Shown here: piece by piece, positions 26,762 to 33,915 of the stretch
Numbering within the stretch: position 1 is the stretch's first letter
Layout: each line of letters opens with the position of its first letter
Source of the DNA: Candidatus Hydrogenedentota bacterium
GTDB lineage: Bacteria; Hydrogenedentota; Hydrogenedentia; Hydrogenedentales; JAEUWI01
Reading direction: 5' to 3'
Assembly: GCA_019637335.1 (NCBI GenBank)
Contig: JAHBVV010000017.1
Span: 62,001 to 126,000 of the forward strand
Length of the DNA: 64,000 nucleotides
The notes under the pieces: generated by a model
What the model was told of the DNA's origin: nothing
What the model saw: the letters and a program-made list of their open reading frames with translations, nothing else
Databases searched by the model: none
Position numbers and translations under genes: made by a program

Positions 26762-28234
26762 CTATTCGGCGTCCCCGCCCTGGCAGGCGGCCAGCAGCGC
26801 ACGCAGCTCGGCCAGCTTTTCCGGCTCCGCTTCCCACAGGTTGCGCTGTTCGCCGATATCCTGTCCGAGGTTATAGAGCTGCACCGGCGGGGCGTCGGGC
26901 TCGGGCTTGTTGGGCCCGTTGCTGCTCCAGCCGCCGCTGCCCGGGGCGTCGATGAATTTCCAGGGGCCCCGCCGCAGGGCGAAGGCCCCGTCGATCGAAT
27001 GGTGCACGGTGTATTCGCGAAGCGGCGTGTCGCGCTTCCTGTTCAGCAGGGCGGGCCACATGCTGACGCTGTCCTGGCCCGCGCCGGGCGGCAGGGGCGC
27101 GTCGAGGATATCGGCGACGGTCGCCAGGAGATCGGTGAGGCAGGTGACCTCATCCGTGCGGATACCGGGTTTGATTTTCGCGGGCCAGCGCACGAGGAAG
27201 GGCACGCGGTGGCCGCCTTCCCAGGCGTCGGACTTGCGCCCGCGGAAGTGGTGGTTCGGGCGGTGGCCGAATTCACCGACCATCTTTTCGGTGGGTTCGG
27301 TGGAGCCGTTGTCGCTGGTGACGATTACCAGCGTATTCTCCGCGACGCCCAGGGCGTCGAGGGCCTTCAGCACCTCCCCGACGGTGTGATCGGTTTGTGC
27401 GACAAAATCGCCATACTCCCCGGCGTCGCTCCAGCCCTTCACGAAGGGCGCGGGAACGACCGGGGTATGGGGCGATGTCAGCGGGAGGTAGAGGAAGAAG
27501 GGCTGGTCCGGGGCCGTCGCGCGGCGATCGCGCAGGTAGTGCACTGCCTTGTCGGTCAGGTCCGGCAGCACGTTCACGGTTTCGAAGCCGTCCGCCGTGA
27601 GGCCCTCGCGGAAGGTGGTCGGCTTCATCTCCGAGGGAATGGCGATCGCGCGATCATTCTCCAGATAGACGTACGGCGGCATGTCCAGCGAGGCCGAGAT
27701 GCCGAAAAAGTAGTCAAAGCCCAGGTTCAGCGGACCGTGGGTGAAGGGCAGGGCGAAGTCGATGTTCTCGCCGGTCAGATCGGTGGCGTCTGTGAGCGCG
27801 GAACCGTCCCTGGTCTGCCATCCGAGCCCCAGGTGCCACTTGCCGATGCACGCCGTGTGGTAGCCCTGATCTTTCAGGAATTGCGCGACGGTCAGCTCGC
27901 CCTGATCGATGAGGGGCGGCGAATAGCCGAAGAGCACGTGCTTTTTCAGGCGCGTCCGCCACGCGTAGCGGCCCGTGAGCAGGCCGTAGCGGGTGGGGGT
28001 GCACACGGCGGATCCCGAGTGCGCGTCCGTGAACGCGATGCCCTCCGCCGCGAGCCGGTCCATGTGGGGGGTTGGGATCTTTGACTCCGGATTGAGACAG
28101 CGGACGTCGCCATAGCCGAGATCGTCGGCCAGGATGTAGACGATGTTGGGGCGTTCCGCCGAGACGGGCAGGGCGAGCGCGATCATGAACGTTGCGGCGA
28201 GGGCCGAAAGCACATGAAGCCTTTGAGAATGCAT
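26762..28234 (-). CDS. Exported sulfatase (arylsulfatase A-like)
   Basis: 490 residues. Sec signal peptide (1-26), then RPNIVYILADDLGYGD with the metal-binding aspartates, and C78 in CTPTR as the residue converted to formylglycine. KWHLG (catalytic Lys/His), HTPVVPA and a second metal site TSDNGS are all present. The RBS is GAGGAAG. The activity needs a formylglycine-generating enzyme or anSME, and none is encoded here. A substrate such as a sulfated glycan or an aryl sulfate cannot be told from sequence alone. The gene is followed on the same strand by the aminotransferase and preceded by a second sulfatase, with separate gaps of over 100 bp. Confidence 0.94.
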   Translation of the reverse strand: MHSQRLHVLSALAATFMIALALPVSAERPNIVYILADDLGYGDVRCLNPESKIPTPHMDRLAAEGIAFTDAHSGSAVCTPTRYGLLTGRYAWRTRLKKHVLFGYSPPLIDQGELTVAQFLKDQGYHTACIGKWHLGLGWQTRDGSALTDATDLTGENIDFALPFTHGPLNLGFDYFFGISASLDMPPYVYLENDRAIAIPSEMKPTTFREGLTADGFETVNVLPDLTDKAVHYLRDRRATAPDQPFFLYLPLTSPHTPVVPAPFVKGWSDAGEYGDFVAQTDHTVGEVLKALDALGVAENTLVIVTSDNGSTEPTEKMVGEFGHRPNHHFRGRKSDAWEGGHRVPFLVRWPAKIKPGIRTDEVTCLTDLLATVADILDAPLPPGAGQDSVSMWPALLNRKRDTPLREYTVHHSIDGAFALRRGPWKFIDAPGSGGWSSNGPNKPEPDAPPVQLYNLGQDIGEQRNLWEAEPEKLAELRALLAACQGGDAE

Positions 28235-28405
28235 CTAATCTTCCTCTTTTCGTTGCGGATGCGCGCCACAGAATCGCTGTTCCATGATGGTGTCTCGAAA
28301 TGGGCGCCGGGGATGGAGCCGGTGTATCCGGGAAACGGCGTGCAGGCGCCATGGCGACTTTGTGCTACAACTGCCCGTTCAGCGGTCCCCGCGTACGCTC
28401 AACAC

Positions 28406-29863
28406 CTACCCAAGGAGCTTCTTCTCCCACCACGCCACGTGATCCACTGGCGTTGCGTCCACGGCCAGGCCGCGCTGCTGCATGGTCTTCTCGAAGCGCC
28501 CGCGGGCCTCTTCCAGCCAGTGATTTGTCACGGCGGCGGGCTCGGGGAGGGCGCCCTGATCGTTGGTGTCCGCGATCCACTGGTCGAGCTGGCCGCGCAT
28601 CCGCTCGAGCAATTGCTTGTATTCAATGTTCTTCGCCAGATTCTCCAGCTCGTGCGGGTCGGCCCTCAAGTCGTAGAGTTCCTCCTCGGGGCGCCGCTCC
28701 GCCATGAAGGCCTGCTGCGCCTCGTTGAGTTTTCCTTCGGCTTTCCACTGCTCCAGCACGCCGAGCGCGGGGTATTGCAGTTTCTTGTAGGCGTTGAACT
28801 GCGTGTAGGGGCGGTCCGGGTAGAAATTCCGGATGTATTTGTAGCGCTTCGTGCGGAGGCAGCGGATCCGGTCCACGGTTTCGTCGCAGCGGTCGCGCGC
28901 GGACACGACGAACTCGCGCTGGGCGATGTCTTCGAGGGCCTGCCCCTGCAGGTGCGCGGGCGGCGTGATGCCCGCCCACCGCATCATCGTGGGCGCCAGG
29001 TCGATGAGGGAAACGAGGTCCTTTGAAACCTTGCCCGCGCCCGCGCCGCCGGGCTTTCGCACGATCAGCGGCACGCGGATACCGCCTTCATAGAGCCACT
29101 GTTTGTCGCGCACATGCGGGCGTCCATGATCGCCGTGATAGACGACGATGGTGTTGTCCGCGAGGCCCTCGTCCTCCAGCCGCTTCAGGAGCGCCCCGAT
29201 CTGGCGATCGAGCACCTGGAGGGACTCCAGATAATCCGCCCAGTCCCGCCGGACGAGGGGGGTGTCGGGGTAATAGGGCGGCAGTTCGAGCTGGGCCGGA
29301 TCGATCGGTCGCTCGGGGTCGCGTACGAAATCGCGGTGGGTCAGGGAGAAGTTGTACTGCGCGAAAAAGGGCTGGCCCGGCGCGCGTTGGGCCCAGTCGG
29401 CGCCGTCGAAGGGGCTGTCACTGGGGGTGAAGTTCCAGTCGGTTTTCCCGGGGCGCTCCCAATCCGTTCCGCGCCCGTTGGTGACGAAGTAGCCCGCCTC
29501 GCGGAAGTAGTGTGTGATCACCCGGACCGGTTCCGGCAGCGTGTGGCCGTCTTCCCGGTGGCTGCGGTGGTTGTGCGCGCCGATGCTCGTCTGGTACATG
29601 CCGGTCATCATTGCCGAACGCGCCGGCGAGCACACGGGGCAGGTGGCGAGTGCGGCGTCGTAGCGCGCGCCCTGCTCCGCGAGCCGGTCGAGGTGCGGCG
29701 TGTGGACGAGGGGATTCCCGTAGCAGCCCAGATCGGGGGAGGTATCCTCGGACACGAGCCAGAGAATATTGGGGCGCGGCGGATCGCCGGCCATCGCGCG
29801 CGGGGCGCCCAGGCCGGCGGCCAGACCCGCGCCGAGGGTGGATAGAAAGGTTCGTCGCTTCAT
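28406..29863 (-). CDS. Tat-exported sulfatase (heparan N-sulfatase-like)
   Basis: 485 residues. ATG 29863 follows GGAG six bases upstream; a TTG farther up is not needed. The N-terminus MKRRTFLSTLGAGLAAGLGA is a twin-arginine signal. The sulfatase core has PNILWLVSEDTSPDLGCYGN, C78 in CSPAR for formylglycine, and HGDHGRPHVRDKQW as the second metal site. The layout (EDTSPD, IGAHNHR, a long C-terminal helical end) resembles the sulfamidase branch (S1_8-like) rather than arylsulfatase A. It is probably periplasmic. Its promoter region is shared with the divergent SDR gene. Confidence 0.92.
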   Translation of the reverse strand: MKRRTFLSTLGAGLAAGLGAPRAMAGDPPRPNILWLVSEDTSPDLGCYGNPLVHTPHLDRLAEQGARYDAALATCPVCSPARSAMMTGMYQTSIGAHNHRSHREDGHTLPEPVRVITHYFREAGYFVTNGRGTDWERPGKTDWNFTPSDSPFDGADWAQRAPGQPFFAQYNFSLTHRDFVRDPERPIDPAQLELPPYYPDTPLVRRDWADYLESLQVLDRQIGALLKRLEDEGLADNTIVVYHGDHGRPHVRDKQWLYEGGIRVPLIVRKPGGAGAGKVSKDLVSLIDLAPTMMRWAGITPPAHLQGQALEDIAQREFVVSARDRCDETVDRIRCLRTKRYKYIRNFYPDRPYTQFNAYKKLQYPALGVLEQWKAEGKLNEAQQAFMAERRPEEELYDLRADPHELENLAKNIEYKQLLERMRGQLDQWIADTNDQGALPEPAAVTNHWLEEARGRFEKTMQQRGLAVDATPVDHVAWWEKKLLG

Positions 29864-30087
29864 GTCGTACTCCAATTCGGCAGCCTGCCGGGAATCACTA
29901 TAACGGAGGCCCGCGCGCGGCTCAAGGACTGCATCGCGGGGCGTTGTCGTGCTATACTCCCGACTACAACGCGCCGCATTCGGGGGCCGGCATGCGCATA
30001 GTTCCGCTCTATTTCATTGGGTGTGATCCGTATTTCGCTTTGAACCGCGCCCCGCCCGCACCCGCAAGCCCAGGAGACCTGCCAGCC

Positions 30088-30963
30088 ATGCGTATACTCA
30101 TTGCCGGTTGCGGCTACGTGGGATCCGAGCTCGCGCGGCAGCTTGTCGCGTCGGGCCACACGGTGTATGGCCTGCGCCGAAATACGGCGGCGCTGCCGGA
30201 AGGCGTTGCGCCCGTCGCGGCGGACCTGCTGGATCCGGAAAGCCTCCGCGGCCTGCCGGGCGGGCTTGATGCCGCCGTGTACGCCGCAAGCGCGGATACC
30301 TATGGCGAAGCCGGATACCGAGCGGCCTACTACACCGGCCTCAGGAATGTCGCCGCGGCGCTGGCGGGGCAGACCTCGCTCAATCGCCTGCTTTTCACCT
30401 CCAGCACGGGCGTCTATTCTCAGGATGACGGGTCCTGGCTCGATGAAGACAGCCCTACGCCGGCGGTGCGCCCGACCATTCAGGCGCTGCTCGATGGCGA
30501 ATCCCTGCTCCGGGACCTGCCCTGTTCCGCGGCCGCGGTGCGCTTCAGCGGCATCTACGGCCCGGGCCGCACGCGGCTGATCGACAGCGTGGCGGAGGGT
30601 ACGGCGCGCCTGGACCCCAACGATGATCGTTGCCTCAACCACATCCACAGGGACGACTGCGCCGGCGTCCTGGCGCATCTGATCGGGCTGGATTCTATTG
30701 CGCCGCTGTACCTGGCGACGGACTGCGCGCCCATGCCGAGGAATGATCTGCTGCGCTGGATCGCGGCGGAACTCGGCCTGCCGGAACCGGCGGCGCTGGA
30801 TACCGCGGAGGCGGGCGCCCGCCCATCGGAGCGGGGCGGGAACCGGCGCTACCGCAACCAGCGGCTGCTGGACAGCGGATACCGGTTTCGCTACCCGACC
30901 TGGCGCGAGGGCTATGGCGCGCTGATCGCGCGGCGGAGGCGCGGTGATTCGACCGCTTCCTGA
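30088..30963 (+). CDS. SDR-family NAD(P)-dependent epimerase/dehydratase-like protein (YeeZ type)
   Basis: 291 residues. The ATG at 30088 follows AGGAG and begins directly at the Rossmann fold MRILIAGCGYVGSELARQL. FTSSTGVYSQDDGSW (near 108) and FSGIYGPGR (near 153) match the extended SDR pattern, but the catalytic YxxxK is not evident: the Y of GVYSQ is not followed by a lysine three residues later. This matches the YeeZ/atypical SDR subgroup. The reaction is unknown. The long upstream frame is ignored because it overlaps the sulfatase gene. An MFS gene follows 22 bp downstream. Confidence 0.82.
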   Translation: MRILIAGCGYVGSELARQLVASGHTVYGLRRNTAALPEGVAPVAADLLDPESLRGLPGGLDAAVYAASADTYGEAGYRAAYYTGLRNVAAALAGQTSLNRLLFTSSTGVYSQDDGSWLDEDSPTPAVRPTIQALLDGESLLRDLPCSAAAVRFSGIYGPGRTRLIDSVAEGTARLDPNDDRCLNHIHRDDCAGVLAHLIGLDSIAPLYLATDCAPMPRNDLLRWIAAELGLPEPAALDTAEAGARPSERGGNRRYRNQRLLDSGYRFRYPTWREGYGALIARRRRGDSTAS

Positions 30964-30985
30964 AGTGTCTATCTGAAAGCATGGA

Positions 30986-32311
30986 ATGAAATTGAATTGG
31001 TCCAACATCCCGTTTGCCCCCGCGCGCCTGCCGTTCTTTTATGGCTGGGTGCTCCTCGGCGTCGCGACCATCGGAATCGTGTGCAGCATCCCGGGCCAGA
31101 CGATGGGTGTGGGCATCTTTACCGACGCGCTGATCGATGTGCTCGGATTGACCCGGAGTGAACTCAGCCTCGCCTACGCCCTCGGGACGATTGGCAGCGG
31201 CCTCTTTCTCACCCGGGCCGGTAAGGGGGTGGACCGGTTTGGCATCCGGCCCATGGCGGTGATGTCGTCCGTCGGCCTCGGCTTCAGCCTGATCTTCCTC
31301 GCGAACCTCCCCGCTATCTCCGCGGCGATTCCATTTCGCGGGACCCTGGCGCCGATGCTTGCGGTGTTCTTCTGCTTCCTCTTTCTGCGCTTTTTCGGGC
31401 AGGGGTGCCTGACGATGGTCTCGCGCGTGGCGATTGGTAAGTGGTTCAACCGCTACCGGGGCCGCGCGGTCGCGATTATGGGGGTGTTTACCGCCTTTTC
31501 CTTCAATTCCAGCCCGAGCTTTCTCAACTACCTGCTCAACGCGCATGGGTGGCAGGGCGCCGCCGTCGTGCTCGCCGCGATCACCGGATTGGGGATGACC
31601 GCCGTCGCGCTGTTGTTCTTTCGGGATACCCCGGAGGCCTGCGGGCTACCCATGGACGGAATCAAGCTGCCCGAGAACGGCGATCCCCCGCCGGGTGGGT
31701 TCACGGCCGAGCCGCGCGCGTTTACGCTGGCCGAGGCGCGGCGCACGCTGGCGTTCTGGGCCTATACCGCCGCGCCGGCCGCGCAGGGTCTCGTGATGAC
31801 CGCGATCACGTTCCATATGGCCTCGCTCGGCGCGGAGGCGGGGCTGGATCGGGCGGCCGCCTATGCCGTCTTTGTCCCGATGGCCTTCTTCAGCGTGGGG
31901 GCGAACGTGGTAGGCGGGTGGCTGAGCGATCGTATCCACCTCAAGTGGCTGCTCGGGTTCATGATGGCGATGCAGATGGTCGGAATGGCGGGGCTTGCGG
32001 ATCTGGGCTCCCCGATCGGGCGCTGGGCGTTTATCCTCGGGCACGGCTTCGCCGGGGGGCTGTTCGCCACGATGTCGACGGTTCCTTTTCCACGTTTCTA
32101 CGGACGCCGGCACCTGGGTGCGATCAGCGGGTTGAGTATGTCCGTTATGGTTTATGCGAGCGCGGCGGGTCCGTATCTGTTCAGCAAGGGGCACGACCTG
32201 TTCGGATCGTATCGCGCCGTGACGCTGGGCTGTCTCGTGCTGCCGGCGATCATTGCCCTGCTCGGCTGGATCGCGCGTAATCCGCAGGAGACTTGCCCGG
32301 ATCCGTCGTAG
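30986..32311 (+). CDS. MFS transporter, 441 residues (OFA/MCT-like)
   Basis: Twelve membrane helices are expected. It starts with FFYGWVLLGVATIGIVCSIPGQTMGVGIF, then LGLTRSELSLAYALGTIGSG and DRFGIRPMAV, which resemble the OFA/monocarboxylate branch of MFS (N-terminal YGW..., LGLSR..lS). The cytoplasmic loop (about 210-245) is short and proline-rich, and RIHLKW marks the second motif-A position. A small organic acid is the likely cargo, but this is only inferred. No clear Shine-Dalgarno is visible before the ATG. The gene converges on the DUF2007 gene with a 14-bp gap. Confidence 0.85.
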   Translation: MKLNWSNIPFAPARLPFFYGWVLLGVATIGIVCSIPGQTMGVGIFTDALIDVLGLTRSELSLAYALGTIGSGLFLTRAGKGVDRFGIRPMAVMSSVGLGFSLIFLANLPAISAAIPFRGTLAPMLAVFFCFLFLRFFGQGCLTMVSRVAIGKWFNRYRGRAVAIMGVFTAFSFNSSPSFLNYLLNAHGWQGAAVVLAAITGLGMTAVALLFFRDTPEACGLPMDGIKLPENGDPPPGGFTAEPRAFTLAEARRTLAFWAYTAAPAAQGLVMTAITFHMASLGAEAGLDRAAAYAVFVPMAFFSVGANVVGGWLSDRIHLKWLLGFMMAMQMVGMAGLADLGSPIGRWAFILGHGFAGGLFATMSTVPFPRFYGRRHLGAISGLSMSVMVYASAAGPYLFSKGHDLFGSYRAVTLGCLVLPAIIALLGWIARNPQETCPDPS

Positions 32312-32325
32312 CGCACCGCCATCCG

Positions 32326-32727
32326 TTATCGCGCGCGCCACGCCTGGCCGCATTTCCGGCATTGAAACAGCTTTTCGAGAAAGGGCAGCGCCAGACCGAG
32401 CGTGGCCCAGGCGACGCCGCGCCGCCAGCCCGCGAGCGGCGCGCGGGACAGCATGACCGAACGGCAGGCCGGGCAGCGGCGGCGGCTCTGGTCGCGGGGA
32501 TCGATGTACTCGTCGAGGTCGATTTCGGCGGAGATAGAATCGATGATGGCGCGGGCGCGCGCCAGATCCTCGGTCGGAACGCGCAGGATCCACCCGGAAC
32601 CGCCCATGGCCTGGTAGCGGCTGCCACGGAGCATGCGCGCATCGATGCCGTCCTGCGCAAGGCGTCCGCGCACGAGCGCCGCGTGGGCGCTGTTGGGGTA
32701 TCGCTGGAGTTCCACCATTTCGCTCAT
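32326..32727 (-). CDS. DUF2007-type protein with zinc-ribbon-like C-terminus
   Basis: 133 residues. The N-terminal half (VELQRYPNSAHAALVRGRLAQ, then ILRVPTEDLARARAIID) is the DUF2007 signal-transducing fold, related to PII-like ferredoxin folds. The C-terminal half has CPAC (residues 85-88) and CRKC (124-127), separated by one hydrophobic segment, so it may bind zinc and dip into the membrane. The start at 32727 has no good Shine-Dalgarno; ATG 32718 is an alternative. It lies 28 bp after the HTH-EIIA gene on the same strand, so the two may form an operon. Function unknown. Confidence 0.7.
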   Translation of the reverse strand: MSEMVELQRYPNSAHAALVRGRLAQDGIDARMLRGSRYQAMGGSGWILRVPTEDLARARAIIDSISAEIDLDEYIDPRDQSRRRCPACRSVMLSRAPLAGWRRGVAWATLGLALPFLEKLFQCRKCGQAWRAR

Positions 32728-32755
32728 GGGAGATTCGTTCGGAGTCCGGCCGCCG

Positions 32756-33412
32756 CTACGCCTCACCCTGCGTGAGCAGCGCGTAGATCCGCGCGGGGTC
32801 TTCCGCCGACAACAGGGCGTCGCGGACCTCCGCCTCCTTCATGAGATTGCTGATGGCGGCCAGGGCCTTGAGGTATTGCGCGTGCTGGTTTTCGCGCGCG
32901 GCGACCATGCAGATGATCCGCACCGGGCGCTCGTCCAGGGAGGCGTAATCCTCCAGGTCCCGCTTGTTCACACCCACGGCCAGGACGAGATCTTTGACCG
33001 AGGCAAGCCGGACGTGGGGTACGCCGATCCCGAAGCCGATGCCCGTGCTCATGAGCGTTTCCCGCTCGAACACCTCGCGGCGGAGCTCCTCCGGGTCCTT
33101 CACCTGCGGCGCGCGCCCCAGGGCGTCGACCAGGGCGTTGAGCGCCGCTTCCTTGCTGTCGCAATCGAGCAGTAGCACCCGCTCCGGCGCCAGCAGATCG
33201 CGCAGCGCAATGGATTCCGGGCGCACCGGCTTTTTCGACGCGGTCAGGCGCGCGTCGACCCACTTCTCCAGCTCGCTGCGTTTGAAGCGCCAGGTGGTCC
33301 CGATCTTGCCGCAGGGGATTTCGCCCTTGTTGGCCCAGTCGTAAACCGTGCGCTCGGAGACGCGGAGGTAGGCGGCCACTTCTTCGAGGGTCAGGATTTC
33401 GTGTTCGCTCAT
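32756..33412 (-). CDS. Excisionase-type HTH fused to PTS EIIA (fructose/PtsN type)
   Basis: 218 residues. Residues 5-52 are a MerR/excisionase-like helix-turn-helix (LTLEEVAAYLRVSERTVYDW, then WRFKRSELEKWV). Residues 72-215 are an EIIA-type-2 domain with phospho-acceptor H133 in GIGVPHVR. The start ATG 33412 is preceded by AAGG. No PTS permease, HPr or Enzyme I is encoded in the window. The fusion therefore looks like a DNA-binding regulator whose phosphorylation reports PTS or nitrogen-PTS state, as in PtsN-like proteins of PVC bacteria. An extended -10 box on this strand lies about 68 bp upstream. Confidence 0.88.
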   Translation of the reverse strand: MSEHEILTLEEVAAYLRVSERTVYDWANKGEIPCGKIGTTWRFKRSELEKWVDARLTASKKPVRPESIALRDLLAPERVLLLDCDSKEAALNALVDALGRAPQVKDPEELRREVFERETLMSTGIGFGIGVPHVRLASVKDLVLAVGVNKRDLEDYASLDERPVRIICMVAARENQHAQYLKALAAISNLMKEAEVRDALLSAEDPARIYALLTQGEA

Positions 33413-33479
33413 TTCTATTCGCCTTTGCATAGTTGGCGCGCCGGGGTCGCCGCGTTCAGCGTTGGCCCATCGCCCAGAC

Positions 33480-33488
33480 AGTATACCA
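33480..33488 (-). promoter_or_regulatory. Extended -10 promoter element of the HTH-EIIA gene
   Basis: On the minus strand TGGTATACT (33488-33480) combines the TGN extension with a good -10 hexamer, about 68 bp before the ATG. A matching -35 is weak. The flanking sequence has two TTTGCAA words (33513-33540 region) that might be a regulator site. Confidence 0.45.
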
Positions 33489-33638
33489 CAAGTATTCACA
33501 TCATGCTACACGATTTGCAATCAAATGTGACCGTTTGCAAGAAAATGCATGACTAAGAAGGTGCGTCGCTCCGATCCCCATGCCGATCCACGCCGAGGCC
33601 GGACTTTTCGACGGGCCATACCCATTGCGCGCCGCAAT

Positions 33639-33667
33639 TTGATTCAATCGCGCCGCCGGGGTAGGAT
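33639..33667 (+). promoter_or_regulatory. Possible promoter of the 48-residue protein and comEC
   Basis: TTGATT (33639-33644), 17-bp spacer, TAGGAT (33662-33667). It lies about 50 bp before the small gene. Each box matches 4 of 6 consensus positions. Confidence 0.4.
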
Positions 33668-33718
33668 GACGGCGGTGCTATTACGATTTGAACGTATTTA
33701 CCCGGACGAGGATACTCC

Positions 33719-33865
33719 ATGTTCATCCTGGACGCGCTGGGGCGCTTTTACCAGTTTATTGAGGCCCAGTTGCTGGGCGGCATGTTGTCGCAGGACAACA
33801 CCGAGGCGGCGGTTTACAACTTCTTCCTGGTGTTGCTTCGCATCCTGGGCTTTTTCGGGTTCTAG
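33719..33865 (+). CDS. 48-residue hydrophobic small protein upstream of comEC
   Basis: This short gene is easily missed. ATG 33719 has GAGG at 33708-33711 with a 7-base spacer, and a 48-codon frame follows, ending TAG. The protein starts MFILDALGRFYQFIEAQLL, has an acidic middle (SQDNTEAA) and ends in a hydrophobic helix (YNFFLVLLRILGFFGF). It looks like a membrane-associated amphipathic peptide with one membrane segment. A plausible promoter lies just upstream and comEC begins 50 bp downstream, so it may be the leader gene of a competence operon. I know no family for it. A chance frame with this combination of site, promoter and composition is possible but less likely. Confidence 0.6.
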   Translation: MFILDALGRFYQFIEAQLLGGMLSQDNTEAAVYNFFLVLLRILGFFGF

Positions 33866-33915
33866 GCGGGCACGGTGCGGACGGTAGGGGGGACAGCCGT
33901 GCGGGAAGGGCTCCG

